Shown in pieces: positions 1 through 9,846 of a DNA stretch of 64,000 nt. Positions within the stretch are counted from its first letter, which is position 1. Each line of letters opens with the position of its first letter. The position numbers were made by a program, and so were the translations under genes. The notes beneath the pieces are model-generated. The model was given only the letters and a program-made list of their open reading frames with translations, made no database searches and had not been told where the DNA came from. Origin of the DNA: JASSUD01 sp031963415 (lineage in GTDB: Bacteria > Pseudomonadota > Gammaproteobacteria > Burkholderiales > Burkholderiaceae); assembly GCA_031963415.1 (NCBI GenBank), contig JASSUI010000001.1, forward strand, positions 2,542,001-2,606,000, given 5' to 3'.

Positions 1-623
1 AAAATTATTTAGAAATGGGCAAGCCTAACAACGGCGGTACAAAAATCTTCTCTGTGTCAGGCGACGTTAATCAGCCGGGCAATTATGAAGTGCCACTAGG
101 TACGCCTTTTTCCACTTTGCTTGAACTTGCTGGTGGCATGCGCGATGGCAAAGCGATTAAAGCAGTTATACCAGGTGGCTCATCAGCTCCTGTGGTGCCG
201 GGCAACCTGATGATGCAAACCGATATGGACTACGATTCGATTGCCAAAGCTGGCTCGATGCTTGGTTCGGGTGCTGTCATTGTGATGAATGAAACCCGCT
301 GCATGGTACGTGCGTTGTTGCGCCTTTCGTATTTCTATTACGAAGAATCCTGTGGGCAATGTACACCGTGCCGTGAAGGGACCGGTTGGCTTTATCGGAT
401 CGTTAAACGTATCGAGCACGGCCAGGGGCGCCCGGAAGATCTTGATCTACTCAATTCAGTCGCAGGCAATATCATGGGCCGCACAATTTGCGCACTTGGT
501 GATGCTGCAGCGATGCCGGTTCAAGGAATGCTTAAGCATTTTTGGAATGAATTTGAGTATCACGTCGAGCATAAACGCTGCTTGACATCAGCTATGGCTT
601 TTGAGGAAACGGTAGCTGCTTAG
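1..623 (+). CDS. nuoF: NADH-quinone oxidoreductase subunit F, C-terminal part (cut by window edge)
   Basis: C-terminal part of complex I subunit F. The reading frame is open to the left edge, so the N-terminal FMN/NADH-binding region lies outside the window. NuoF takes hydride from NADH onto FMN and passes electrons to [4Fe-4S] cluster N3. Ligands of N3 are visible as CGQCTPC (bases 351-371) and a later cysteine in GRTICALGD (codon 489-491). It is the first of a nuoF-N series; nuoA-E would have to lie upstream. Its TAG stop coincides with the left end of a TA-flanked repeat (621-725), so the operon gap to nuoG is unusually long (240 bp). The family assignment is secure. Confidence 0.95.
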   Translation, partial: NYLEMGKPNNGGTKIFSVSGDVNQPGNYEVPLGTPFSTLLELAGGMRDGKAIKAVIPGGSSAPVVPGNLMMQTDMDYDSIAKAGSMLGSGAVIVMNETRCMVRALLRLSYFYYEESCGQCTPCREGTGWLYRIVKRIEHGQGRPEDLDLLNSVAGNIMGRTICALGDAAAMPVQGMLKHFWNEFEYHVEHKRCLTSAMAFEETVAA

Positions 624-725
624 AACTTGTTTAGGTTCTCCTTTGTGCGTTTACTCCGCTTTGTTGTATTTAGTCTGTACTGCCGGCGGCGGAAAGTTAT
701 CAGGAAGACGTTAAATAGGTTCTTA
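621..725. repeat. TA-flanked inverted-repeat element (E1), 105 bp
   Basis: The left arm begins TAGAACTTGTTTAGG and the right arm ends in TTAAATAGGTTCTTA; the arms are imperfect reverse complements and each end is a TA dinucleotide. The element overlaps the nuoF stop codon and occupies much of the nuoF-nuoG gap. It belongs to a dispersed set found at 11 places in this window. The rest of the gap (726-863) shows nothing recognisable except the poor ribosome-binding region of nuoG. Confidence 0.6.
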
Positions 726-863
726 AAATTTCCTCACAGTTATTGAATTTCGTGGCAAATGCTCATCCTATTGTTCTGAGTTAGAGCTCCTTGCGAAATA
801 TCGCTTGCCAGTCAGGAACGCCTTTGCTTTTATTTAGTACAGAATTTTTGAGACGGCCTTATC

Positions 864-3233
864 ATGGTTGAATTAGAAGTAGACGGCAAAAAAATTCAAG
901 TGCCTGAAGGCACAATGGTGATTCAAGCTGCACAGCAGCTCAACACCTATATTCCGCATTTTTGCTATCACAAAAAATTGACCATTGCGGCTAACTGCCG
1001 GATGTGTCTGGTTGAGGTGGAGAAAATGCCGAAGGCCGTGCCTGCCTGCGCGACTCCCGTCTCAAATGGCATGGTCGTAAGAACGCGCTCTGAAAAGGCA
1101 CTCAAAGCCCAGCAAGCAGTGATGGAATTTCTATTGATTAACCATCCACTTGACTGTCCTATTTGCGACCAAGGTGGTGAGTGTCAATTGCAAGATTTGG
1201 CCGTAGGTTATGGCAAATCACAGTCACGTTATCAAGAAGAAAAGCGGGTGGTATTCCATAAGCAACTTGGGCCATTGATCTCAGCAGAAGAGATGTCACG
1301 CTGTATTCATTGCACCCGTTGCGTGCGCTTTGGGCAGGAAATTGCCGGTGTGATGGAGCTGGGGATGCTTGGGCGTGGCGAGCACTCAGAAATTACCTCT
1401 TTTCTTGGACACTCAGTTGATTCTGAACTATCGGGCAATATGATTGATTTATGCCCAGTCGGTGCGCTGACCTCCAAGCCATTCCGTTATAGCGCCCGCA
1501 ATTGGGAGCTCACCCGCTACAAGTCAATTAGCCCACATGACAGTGTGGGAGCCAATCTCATCGTGCAAGTCAAACAGCATCGCGTAATGCGCGTATTGCC
1601 TCTTGAAAATGAAGCAATCAACGAATGCTGGCTGTCAGATAAAGACCGTTTTTCATACGAAGGTTTGAATAGTGAAGAGCGTTTAACCCAACCCATGGTT
1701 AAGCAAGCAGACGCTTGGCATAAGCTCGGTTGGCAAGACGCGCTGTCGATTTTGGTTGAGCAGTTAGATGCACTTAAACGTGAGCATGGACCAGATTCAA
1801 TAGCTATTTTGGCAAGCCCTCACAGTACGCTTGAAGAGTTATTTTTACTTAAGCAGCTAAGCACCCAGCTAGGCATCGCTAACGTTGACTTCCGGCTGCG
1901 TCAAACCGACTTTCGGGCTTCCCTACAAGGTTCACCATGGCTGGGTATGCCTATTCCCGAGTTAGCTAACCTAGATAGTGCGCTTGTCATCGGTTCTTTC
2001 TTGAACCGTGATCATCCTCTGTTGGCCGCACGTTTACGGCAAGCAGCAAAGAACGGCGCACAGCTTTATTTGTTGAATGCGCTCGAAGATGATGCGCTGA
2101 TTCCTAATGCACAATGCATAGTTGCAGCTCCATCTGCTTGGTTAGATGAGCTGGCAGGGATCGTTGTTGCGTTTGCTCAAGCCAAAGGGATCGCCGTGCC
2201 GGACGCGTTTGCTCACGTTACTCCATCGTCAACTGCGCAGGCAGTTGCGCATGCGTTGAGCGAAGGAACAAATCGCGCAGTTTTGCTTGGTAACGCTGCG
2301 CTTGCGCATCCGGACTTCAGCTTATTGCATGAAGCCGCGCAGTGGTTGGCTGACAATGCGGGTGCTACGTTAGGCTTTTTGACTGAGGCCGCTAATACTA
2401 CTGGCGCTCATTTAATTGGACTAACCCCGGGAAGGGGAGGGCTTAATGCGATTGATGTCTTTAAGAAACCTCGTAAAGCCTACCTACTTTTTAATGTCGA
2501 GCCTGAATATGATTTGGCAGATTCAGCACAAGCGCTAGCTACACTTGCACAGGCAGAGTTAGTTGTAAGCTTTACAGCCTTTAAGCCACATCAGGATTAC
2601 GCACATTTGGTTCTGCCCACCGCACCGTTTACTGAAACGGCGGGGTCTTTTGTTAATGCACAAGGTACATTGCAAAGCTTTAATGGCGTAGCAAGGCCAC
2701 TTGGCGAAACACGCCCAGGCTGGAAAATCTTGCGTGCATTAGGCAGTTTATTAAATTTGCCGGGCTTCGCTTATGAGTCTGTTGAGCAAGTGCGCGCTGA
2801 CGCACTCAAGCAAATTGGTGAAGATTTTGTTCGACTTTTGTCAAATAACATCGAAGAGGCAAGAGCACCGCTTGGCGTAGCATTCACTGCTAACTATGCT
2901 CAACGTCAATCTGTACCTGCTCAGGCGTTTGAGCGTTTGGCTGATGTGCCAATTTATCAAGCCGATCCATTGGTACGTCGTGCTGCTTCATTGCAGTTAA
3001 CCAAATCAGCTAGAAATGCGCAATTTGTTGCGCTTCCTTCTACTCTATTTGAGGACCTTGGACTAAAAGATGGCGACATTGTATGCGTGCGGCAAGGCCA
3101 ACATTCGGTCATGATGCCGGCCATACATGATGCACGTTTATCACCGAAAGTTGTACGTGTGAGCGCCGCAACCAGTGCCTCGGCAAAACTTGGCAGCTTG
3201 TTTGGGGAAGTGCAAATAGAAAAAGCAGCTTAG
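864..3233 (+). CDS. nuoG: NADH-quinone oxidoreductase subunit G
   Basis: Largest peripheral-arm subunit of complex I (789 aa), which carries the iron-sulfur wire between NuoE/F and the quinone site. The [2Fe-2S] ligands are C34, C45, C48 and C62; the next cluster has H94, C98, C101 and C107; the N4-type cluster has C147, C150, C153 and C197. A molybdopterin-oxidoreductase-like region follows from about residue 220. Length is normal for Burkholderiales NuoG. The ATG has only a weak purine tract upstream. It is separated from nuoF and from nuoH by inserted repeats, which is odd for an operon of this kind and suggests later insertion into spacers that tolerate it. Confidence 0.97.
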   Translation: MVELEVDGKKIQVPEGTMVIQAAQQLNTYIPHFCYHKKLTIAANCRMCLVEVEKMPKAVPACATPVSNGMVVRTRSEKALKAQQAVMEFLLINHPLDCPICDQGGECQLQDLAVGYGKSQSRYQEEKRVVFHKQLGPLISAEEMSRCIHCTRCVRFGQEIAGVMELGMLGRGEHSEITSFLGHSVDSELSGNMIDLCPVGALTSKPFRYSARNWELTRYKSISPHDSVGANLIVQVKQHRVMRVLPLENEAINECWLSDKDRFSYEGLNSEERLTQPMVKQADAWHKLGWQDALSILVEQLDALKREHGPDSIAILASPHSTLEELFLLKQLSTQLGIANVDFRLRQTDFRASLQGSPWLGMPIPELANLDSALVIGSFLNRDHPLLAARLRQAAKNGAQLYLLNALEDDALIPNAQCIVAAPSAWLDELAGIVVAFAQAKGIAVPDAFAHVTPSSTAQAVAHALSEGTNRAVLLGNAALAHPDFSLLHEAAQWLADNAGATLGFLTEAANTTGAHLIGLTPGRGGLNAIDVFKKPRKAYLLFNVEPEYDLADSAQALATLAQAELVVSFTAFKPHQDYAHLVLPTAPFTETAGSFVNAQGTLQSFNGVARPLGETRPGWKILRALGSLLNLPGFAYESVEQVRADALKQIGEDFVRLLSNNIEEARAPLGVAFTANYAQRQSVPAQAFERLADVPIYQADPLVRRAASLQLTKSARNAQFVALPSTLFEDLGLKDGDIVCVRQGQHSVMMPAIHDARLSPKVVRVSAATSASAKLGSLFGEVQIEKAA

Positions 3234-3243
3234 GATAAATGAC

Positions 3244-3389
3244 TAGGACTTGTTTCATCAATGTCTAAAAGGTTGTCAGCGGGGGGAGGCCGGAGCGGAG
3301 GAACCGGAGTGTACTGGACGTACATGAGGATGCCGAGCACCGCCCGACCCCCGATCACGGCCTTTCAGGCATTGATGGAATGAGTTCTA
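3244..3389. repeat. TA-flanked inverted-repeat element (E2), 146 bp, GC-rich centre
   Basis: Arms TAGGACTTGTTTCATCAATG and CATTGATGGAATGAGTTCTA form a long near-perfect inverted repeat that continues inwards (CTAAAAGG against CCTTTCAG). The centre is GC-rich and its reverse complement shares GCTCG..ATCCTCAT..ACACTCCGG with element E10 at 55234-55392, so the two are relatives. It lies in the 287-bp gap between nuoG and nuoH; nothing else is recognisable there. Confidence 0.6.
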
Positions 3390-3520
3390 AGTAAATAGAG
3401 GGAGTGCGGCATCAGGCAGAGAGGGCAGCATATCTTCTGTTTATTTGCCTACGCAGTCTTATTCGGCCTAACAGGCTCTAAGGTGTAGAAAAACTTTTTT
3501 ATCATTTGGAAATGGCTTAA

Positions 3521-4585
3521 ATGAGTGGGTTGAATGCGATTCATGCTTTTGGTGAGCATGTGCTTGGCGCGGCTTGGCCGACTGTCTGGACGGTGGCACG
3601 GATTCTAGTTTTAGTGCTTTGCTTGCTATTAAGCGTGGCTTATTTGATTTTATGGGAGCGCAAGTTAATCGGCTGGATGCATGTACGGCTTGGGCCAAAT
3701 CGTGTTGGGCCGCGTGGCTTGTTGCAGCCGATTGCTGATGTGTTGAAGTTGCTGTTAAAAGAAGTGATTTCACCTGCTAAAGCAACGCACTGGCTTTACG
3801 CTATTGCCCCCATTATGACGGTGGCGCCTGCTTTTGCTGTCTGGGCGGTGATTCCTTTTCAACCAGAAGCCGTGCTAGGCAATATCAACGCAGGTTTACT
3901 CTATGTGATGGCGATCTCGTCAGTGGGTGTTTATGGCGTGATTCTCGCGGGTTGGGCGTCTAACTCAAAGTATGCGCTGCTTGGCGCGATGCGTGCAGCC
4001 GCACAAATGGTCTCGTATGAAATTCCGATGGGGTTTGCGCTGGCGGTGGTATTGATGACCTCAGGCAGTCTTAATCTATCGGAAATTGTCCATTCACAGC
4101 AACGTGGGATATTTGCAAGCCTGGGGTTAAATTTCCTGTCGTGGAATTGGCTGCCATTGCTTCCTATTTTTGGCATATATTTTATTTCTGGCATCGCGGA
4201 AACGAACCGGCATCCGTTTGATGTGGTCGAAGGTGAATCTGAAATTGTAGCGGGGCATATGGTCGAATATTCAGGGATGGCGTTTGCACTTTTCTTCCTC
4301 GCTGAATATATCAATATGATTGTTATCTCCGCCATTGCAGCGACCTTATTCCTCGGCGGATGGGATGCACCGTTTGGTTTACTTGATTGGGTACCTGGCT
4401 TTTTCTGGCTTGCGCTGAAAGTCTTTTTCTTGTTGTCAGTATTTATTTGGGCACGCGCTACGTTTCCGCGTTATCGATATGATCAAATTATGCGCTTGGC
4501 TTGGAAAATTTTTATTCCGCTGTCGGTTGTGTGGCTTGTCGGCGTGGGTTTTTGGATTATGTCGCCTTGGAATATTTGGAAATAG
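3521..4585 (+). CDS. nuoH: NADH-quinone oxidoreductase subunit H
   Basis: Membrane subunit (354 aa) that forms the quinone-binding chamber at the junction of the two arms of complex I. Hydrophobic segments run through the whole length. The conserved NuoH signatures are present: WERKLIGWMHVRLGPNRVGP near residues 45-64, and the acidic loop NRHPFDVVEGESE near residues 229-241, which is thought to couple quinone reduction to proton movement. Start is ATG at 3521. It is followed by nuoI after a 77-bp gap. Confidence 0.97.
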   Translation: MSGLNAIHAFGEHVLGAAWPTVWTVARILVLVLCLLLSVAYLILWERKLIGWMHVRLGPNRVGPRGLLQPIADVLKLLLKEVISPAKATHWLYAIAPIMTVAPAFAVWAVIPFQPEAVLGNINAGLLYVMAISSVGVYGVILAGWASNSKYALLGAMRAAAQMVSYEIPMGFALAVVLMTSGSLNLSEIVHSQQRGIFASLGLNFLSWNWLPLLPIFGIYFISGIAETNRHPFDVVEGESEIVAGHMVEYSGMAFALFFLAEYINMIVISAIAATLFLGGWDAPFGLLDWVPGFFWLALKVFFLLSVFIWARATFPRYRYDQIMRLAWKIFIPLSVVWLVGVGFWIMSPWNIWK

Positions 4586-4662
4586 GGCAAGCGTTCTGTA
4601 AGCATAAATGAGAAGAAGCACGTCGTGAAATATGACGTGCCGCCAATCAGAAGATGGATTAA

Positions 4663-5157
4663 ATGATGTGGACTAGAATTAAAAAATTTTTCGGTAGCTT
4701 CCTGCTGCTTGAATTATTTCGAGGGCTATCTCTCACCGGAAAGTATTTGTTTAAGCGAAAAGTGACGGTGCAATTTCCAGATGAGAAAACACCGATATCA
4801 CCACGCTTTCGTGGACTGCATGCATTACGTCGCTATCCGAACGGAGAAGAGCGCTGCATCGCTTGCAAATTATGTGAAACAGTCTGCCCAGCGTTAGCCA
4901 TTAGCATTGAATCAGAACAGCGTGCTGATAATACGCGCCGTACCACGCGCTATGACATCGACCTGACAAAATGTATCTTCTGCGGTCTGTGCGAAGAAAG
5001 TTGTCCAGTCGATGCGATTGTTGAGACGCAGATGTTGGAGTATCACGGCGAAAAACGCGGCGATCTTTATTTCACAAAAGAAATGCTGCTCGCAGTTGGC
5101 GACCGCTACGAGGCTGAAATTTCAGCAGCCAAAGCCGCTGATGCACCATATAAATAA
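4663..5157 (+). CDS. nuoI: NADH-quinone oxidoreductase subunit I
   Basis: Ferredoxin-like subunit (164 aa) that carries clusters N6a and N6b and passes electrons towards N2 in NuoB. Two 8Fe-type motifs are clear: C65, C68, C71 with C75, and C104, C107, C110 with C114. Two adjacent ATG codons are available (4663 and 4666); the difference is one residue. It is followed closely by nuoJ. Length matches beta-proteobacterial NuoI (about 162 aa). Confidence 0.97.
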   Translation: MMWTRIKKFFGSFLLLELFRGLSLTGKYLFKRKVTVQFPDEKTPISPRFRGLHALRRYPNGEERCIACKLCETVCPALAISIESEQRADNTRRTTRYDIDLTKCIFCGLCEESCPVDAIVETQMLEYHGEKRGDLYFTKEMLLAVGDRYEAEISAAKAADAPYK

Positions 5158-5181
5158 GTGAGAGATAAGTGAGTTTTAAAG

Positions 5182-5823
5182 ATGGAATTTACTAATTTTT
5201 TGTTTTACTTCTTTGCGCTCTTGCTATTGTTCTCAGCTGTGCGCGTCGTGAGCGCGCCTGATTCGGTGCAGTCGGCGTTGTTCTTAGTGCTAGCTTTCTT
5301 TAATGCAGCTGCACTGTGGATGTTATTACAAGCAGAATTTCTGGCGATTTTGCTGGTGCTAGTTTATGTAGGCGCAGTGATGGTGCTGTTCTTATTTGTC
5401 GTGATGATGCTTGATTTTCAAACGAGCACGTTGCGGCAAGATTTTAAGCGCTTTGCACCGCTTGCCGCTGGTATAGGTAGCTTGTTGGTTGTTGAGACAG
5501 GGTTGATCTTGTGGCATAGCTATGGTGCGACGACCACAACACGCGCAGCACAGCACAGTGGTGGAGCCGATTATTCAAATACACGTATATTGGGTAAGCT
5601 GATCTACTCTGACTATATCTTTGCTTTTGAAATCGTCGGACTTGTATTGCTCGTGGCGATTCTTGCGGCGTTAGCGCTGACGTTACGTCACGGAAAAGAC
5701 CGTAAACGCATCGATGCCTCTGAGCAGTTGCGCGCGACTCGAGCAGACCGCGTGCGGCTCGTCAAAATGCAAGCTGAGAAAGAAAATACACAAGAAACAT
5801 TAGACCCTACGCCTAATGCGTAA
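5182..5823 (+). CDS. nuoJ: NADH-quinone oxidoreductase subunit J
   Basis: Membrane subunit of complex I (213 aa) with about five hydrophobic helices in the first 170 residues. The conserved central helix VLVYVGAVMVLFLFVVMML contains the pi-bulge region known from the family. The C-terminal 40 residues are charged and lie outside the membrane. The stop codon is 21 bp ahead of the chosen nuoK start, so the two genes are translationally close. Confidence 0.95.
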   Translation: MEFTNFLFYFFALLLLFSAVRVVSAPDSVQSALFLVLAFFNAAALWMLLQAEFLAILLVLVYVGAVMVLFLFVVMMLDFQTSTLRQDFKRFAPLAAGIGSLLVVETGLILWHSYGATTTTRAAQHSGGADYSNTRILGKLIYSDYIFAFEIVGLVLLVAILAALALTLRHGKDRKRIDASEQLRATRADRVRLVKMQAEKENTQETLDPTPNA

Positions 5824-5844
5824 ATGTTCGGAACTGGAGCGTAT

Positions 5845-6150
5845 ATGTTTACCCTGTCACATTACCTGATCCTCAGCGCGATGCTGTTTTCGATCGGTGT
5901 GGTCGGTATATTTTTAAATCGCCGCAATATGATTGTTATTTTGATGGCAATTGAGCTGATGCTGCTTGCTGTGAATACCAATTTCGTCGCGTTTTCGCAT
6001 TTTCTGGATGACTTACAAGGACAAGTTTTTGTCTTCTTTATCCTTGCCGTTGCTGCGGCTGAAACAGCAATTGGCCTAGCGATTGTGGTAACCATGTTTC
6101 GTAAGTTCGATACGGTTGATGCAAAAGCATTTGATCAACTTAAAGGTTAG
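5845..6150 (+). CDS. nuoK: NADH-quinone oxidoreductase subunit K
   Basis: Small membrane subunit of complex I (101 aa with this start), three transmembrane helices, homologous to MrpC-type antiporter subunits. Conserved glutamates are visible in the second and third helices (MAIELMLLAVN and AAAETAIGLAIV). An upstream in-frame ATG exists at 5824, but it abuts the nuoJ stop with no ribosome-binding site. The ATG at 5845 has GGAG 6 bases upstream and gives the standard 101-residue length and the standard MFTLSHYLILSA start. Confidence 0.95.
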   Translation: MFTLSHYLILSAMLFSIGVVGIFLNRRNMIVILMAIELMLLAVNTNFVAFSHFLDDLQGQVFVFFILAVAAAETAIGLAIVVTMFRKFDTVDAKAFDQLKG

Positions 6151-6220
6151 CGCTTTTGCAGCGAGCCAAATACTGTCAGCAAGATGTTGAACACGTTTTA
6201 AAACAAACTAATTGATATGC

Positions 6221-6251
6221 GCCCGCCATGCAAACTATGCGCATGACGGGC
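6221..6251 (+). other. Stem-loop in the nuoK-nuoL gap
   Basis: GCCCGCCATGC (6221-6231) and GCATGACGGGC (6241-6251) form an 11-bp stem with one mismatch and a 9-base loop. A pyrimidine-rich stretch (TTTCCTTTA) follows, but there is no uninterrupted T-run. It could be a processing or partial-attenuation site in the nuo transcript, or a decayed repeat. Confidence 0.4.
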
Positions 6252-6282
6252 TTTCCTTTACGCGTAACGTACCCAAGCTATT

Positions 6283-8322
6283 ATGGTAATGATGCTTAAT
6301 TCCGCTTTGCTTTCTGCCATTCCTCTCAGCCCGTTAGCAGGTTCGCTGATAGCTGGCTTGTTTGGCAAAAGTATTGGACGTAAAGGAGCGCATACGGTGG
6401 CGATTGCCGGCGTAGCGCTCGCTTTTGTGCTCTCAGCGATTGTCTTTATTGCTGTGCTAAATGGGGCCGCGTATAACGCGACGCTCTATGAATGGATGCA
6501 AGTACCTACGCCAGTGGGGAGCATTAAATTTGAAATTGGCTTTTTGATCGATTCATTAACCGCGTTGATGATGTGCGTGGTGACCTTTGTTTCGTTGATG
6601 GTGCATATTTACACCATTGGTTATATGCATGATGACGCGGGTTATCAGCGTTTCTTCTCTTATCTCTCCCTATTTACTTTTGCAATGTTGATGCTCGTGA
6701 TGAGCAACAATTTCTTGCAACTCTTCTTCGGTTGGGAAGCCGTTGGCTTAGTGTCTTATTTGCTGATTGGTTTCTGGTATACCCGTCCAAGCGCTGTTTA
6801 CGCGAATCTGAAAGCTTTTTTGGTTAATCGAGTAGGTGACTTTGGCTTTATTTTAGGGATTGGTTTAATCGCGGCTCATGTTGGCTCACTCAACTATGAA
6901 TCTATTTTCGCACAACGTGAAACTTTGGCTGCGTTGACTTTTCCAGGCACGCAATGGAATCTTTTAACGGTTGCTTGTATTTGCTTATTTATCGGTGCGA
7001 TGGGTAAATCCGCACAGTTCCCCTTGCATGTGTGGCTACCTGATTCGATGGAAGGTCCGACACCTATTTCTGCGTTAATTCACGCAGCGACGATGGTCAC
7101 AGCCGGTATTTTTATGGTGTCGCGTATGTCACCGCTGTTTGAACTGTCAGATACAGCGTTGTCATTTGTGATGGTAATAGGCGCAATCACTGCGCTGTTT
7201 ATGGGGCTGCTGGGTGTTGTGCAAAACGATATCAAGCGTGTTGTGGCTTACTCAACCCTTTCACAGCTTGGATACATGACAGTTGCTTTAGGCGCTTCCG
7301 CTTATCCTGCAGCGATCTTTCATTTGATGACGCATGCATTTTTTAAAGCGTTGCTATTCTTGGCTGCTGGCTCAGTGATTGTTGGCATGCACCATGAACA
7401 AGATATGCGCAAAATGGGTGGGCTCGCCAAATATATGCCAATTACTTGGCTCACCTCACTCATTGGCTCGCTGGCCCTAATTGGAGCGCCATTCTTCTCT
7501 GGTTTTTACTCAAAAGATTCAATTATCGAAGCCGTTAGAGAATCCCATTTGCCAGGTGCTGGTTTTGCCACCTTTGCCGTTATTACGAGTGTTTTTGTTA
7601 CCGCGCTGTATTCATTCCGTATGGTCTTTCTAGTATTCCATGGAAAAGAGCGTTTTGACACGGAGCATAGTGCTCATGCACATCATCAGGCTACAGATGA
7701 TCATCATCATGACCACGCCTCGCATAAACCGCATGAATCTCCAAGCGTGATTACGCTGCCGTTAATTTTGCTGGCGATTCCTACGATATTTATTGGCGCG
7801 CTTGCGATTCAACCTTTGTTATATGGCGATTTCTTTGCACACGGCATCGCTTTTAGCAAAGTGATCTTTATCAGTGACAAGCATCAGGCGCTTGCAGAAA
7901 TGCGTGAAGCGTTTCATGGTTGGTTTGAAATGGCAGCGCATTCGATCTATACGCTGCCAATCTGGCTCGCTTGCGCCGGGGTGTTCGTCGCTTGGCTCTT
8001 TTATTTAAAGCGTCCAGATTTCCCAGCTGCTGTGCGTCGTCGTTTTGCCGATTTTCATAACGTGCTTGAGAATAAGTATTACCTCGATAAGCTTAATGAA
8101 TTTTTGTTTGCGCGTTCAGCGGTGGCGCTCGGTAAAAGACTGTGGCAAGAAAGCGATCAGGCCATTATTGATGGCATTGTGAATGGCAGCGCTCGGCTCG
8201 CTACACGCATAGCAAGCACCATTCGTTCGTGGCAGTCGGGCTATCTCTACCAGTACGCGCTGGTGATGATTGCTGGTCTACTTGTTGGACTGACGCTGTT
8301 TGTTGCGATGGGTCCCCAATAA
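6283..8322 (+). CDS. nuoL: NADH-quinone oxidoreductase subunit L
   Basis: Distal proton-pumping subunit of complex I (679 aa), related to MrpA antiporters, with about 16 membrane helices including the long lateral helix near the C-terminus. Conserved features include the GWEAVGLVSYLLIGFWY segment, MGKSAQFPLHVWLPDSMEGP with its pumping lysine, and ALIHAATMVTAGIFM. A histidine-rich cytoplasmic loop lies near residues 463-490. The start is ATG 6283, with another in-frame ATG at 6292 that would change only three residues. The 132-bp gap before it holds the stem-loop at 6221-6251. Confidence 0.97.
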   Translation: MVMMLNSALLSAIPLSPLAGSLIAGLFGKSIGRKGAHTVAIAGVALAFVLSAIVFIAVLNGAAYNATLYEWMQVPTPVGSIKFEIGFLIDSLTALMMCVVTFVSLMVHIYTIGYMHDDAGYQRFFSYLSLFTFAMLMLVMSNNFLQLFFGWEAVGLVSYLLIGFWYTRPSAVYANLKAFLVNRVGDFGFILGIGLIAAHVGSLNYESIFAQRETLAALTFPGTQWNLLTVACICLFIGAMGKSAQFPLHVWLPDSMEGPTPISALIHAATMVTAGIFMVSRMSPLFELSDTALSFVMVIGAITALFMGLLGVVQNDIKRVVAYSTLSQLGYMTVALGASAYPAAIFHLMTHAFFKALLFLAAGSVIVGMHHEQDMRKMGGLAKYMPITWLTSLIGSLALIGAPFFSGFYSKDSIIEAVRESHLPGAGFATFAVITSVFVTALYSFRMVFLVFHGKERFDTEHSAHAHHQATDDHHHDHASHKPHESPSVITLPLILLAIPTIFIGALAIQPLLYGDFFAHGIAFSKVIFISDKHQALAEMREAFHGWFEMAAHSIYTLPIWLACAGVFVAWLFYLKRPDFPAAVRRRFADFHNVLENKYYLDKLNEFLFARSAVALGKRLWQESDQAIIDGIVNGSARLATRIASTIRSWQSGYLYQYALVMIAGLLVGLTLFVAMGPQ

Positions 8323-8349
8323 ATTCATTCAATAGGTTAAGGAATAAAC

Positions 8350-9831
8350 ATGCAATCTTTTCCGCTTCTCAGTTTAGCGATCTGGGTGCCTATTGTATTT
8401 GGCATTGCTGTGCTCGCTATTGATGCGAATAAACGTCCTGCTTGCGCTAAACGTTTTGCTCTATTAGGAGCAATCCTTGGTTTGCTCGTCACGCTGCCGT
8501 TGCTCAATTATTTTGATGCCAATACGGCCGCGCTCCAATTTGTTGAGAAGGTAAATTGGATTACGCGTTTTAACGTTCATTACTATTTGGGCGTAGACGG
8601 CATCTCGTTATGGCTGGTTTTATTGACAGCGTTGATCACAGTGTTTGTCGTGGTCGCCGCATGGGTTGGGGTGACTGAGAAGTTAACGCAGTATCTAGCA
8701 GCGTTCTTAATTCTGTCTGGCTTAATGAATGGTGCATTCCTCGCCCAAGACGGATTGCTGTTCTACATATTCTTTGAAGCCACGCTGATTCCGATGTACC
8801 TGATCATTGGTATATGGGGTGGCCCAAGGCGGGTATATGCAGCGTTTAAATTTTTCCTTTATACGTTGTTAGGCTCGCTGTTGACGTTGGTTGCGTTACT
8901 TTATTTGTATGTCAAATCGGGAACATTTGAGCTTGCTGCATGGCATCAGTTACCGCTTGCAATGACGCCGCAGATACTGCTGTTTATCGCGTTCTTTATG
9001 GCATTCGCCGTTAAGGTGCCGATGTGGCCGGTGCACACCTGGTTGCCTGATGCTCACGTAGAAGCGCCGACAGGGGGCTCAGTTGTGTTGGCAGCAATTA
9101 TGTTGAAATTGGGTGCTTACGGTTTCTTGCGTTTTTCACTGCCCATCGCACCTGATGCAAGCCATTTCTTCGCGCCATTCATGATTACGTTATCGCTGAT
9201 CGCGGTGATTTATATTGGCTTGGTCGCGTTGGCACAAGCTGATATGAAAAAGCTCGTCGCTTATTCATCGATTGCGCATATGGGATTTGTGACGCTGGGC
9301 TTTTTCATGTTCGATTCATTAGGCATGGAAGGGGCCGTGGTGCAGATGGTTTCGCACGGTTTAGTATCCGGTGCAATGTTTTTGTGTATCGGTGTGCTCT
9401 ACGACCGTATGCATTCGCGCTTGATTGCAGACTACGGCGGTGTGGTGAATGTGATGCCAAAATTTGCTGCTTTTTCCGTGCTCTTTGCGATGGCGAATGC
9501 AGGTTTGCCTGGCACATCGGGTTTTGTTGGGGAATTTTTGGTTATCCTCGCTGCGGTGAAATTTAATTTCTGGATTGGTCTCGGTGCTGCACTTACATTG
9601 ATTTTAGGCGCAGCTTATACACTTTGGATGGTGAAGCGAGTGCAATTCGGACCGATTGCCAACGAGAGGGTTGCAAAGCTGACTGATTTAAGCCGTCGAG
9701 AGTTTTATATGCTGCTCTCGTTAGCAATACTGGTTTTATTGATGGGGATTTATCCAAAACCTGTGACCGATAAGATGCATGCTTCGATAAGCCATCTTCT
9801 GTCTCATACCAGTATTTCGAAATTGCCGTAG
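8350..9831 (+). CDS. nuoM: NADH-quinone oxidoreductase subunit M
   Basis: Antiporter-like proton-pumping subunit of complex I (493 aa, 14 predicted helices). Signature segments are FFEATLIPMYLIIGIWGG with its key glutamate, VPMWPVHTWLPDAHVEAPT with its key lysine upstream, and QADMKKLVAYSSIAHMG. AAGGAA lies upstream of the ATG at good spacing. Normal length, no sign of damage. Confidence 0.97.
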   Translation: MQSFPLLSLAIWVPIVFGIAVLAIDANKRPACAKRFALLGAILGLLVTLPLLNYFDANTAALQFVEKVNWITRFNVHYYLGVDGISLWLVLLTALITVFVVVAAWVGVTEKLTQYLAAFLILSGLMNGAFLAQDGLLFYIFFEATLIPMYLIIGIWGGPRRVYAAFKFFLYTLLGSLLTLVALLYLYVKSGTFELAAWHQLPLAMTPQILLFIAFFMAFAVKVPMWPVHTWLPDAHVEAPTGGSVVLAAIMLKLGAYGFLRFSLPIAPDASHFFAPFMITLSLIAVIYIGLVALAQADMKKLVAYSSIAHMGFVTLGFFMFDSLGMEGAVVQMVSHGLVSGAMFLCIGVLYDRMHSRLIADYGGVVNVMPKFAAFSVLFAMANAGLPGTSGFVGEFLVILAAVKFNFWIGLGAALTLILGAAYTLWMVKRVQFGPIANERVAKLTDLSRREFYMLLSLAILVLLMGIYPKPVTDKMHASISHLLSHTSISKLP

Positions 9832-9846
9832 GAAGGATTAAGGACA

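Noticed and set aside
7663..7750. Histidine-rich loop in NuoL as a possible metal-binding novelty.
   Set aside because: His-rich loops at this place are common in Burkholderiales NuoL, so it is not unusual.
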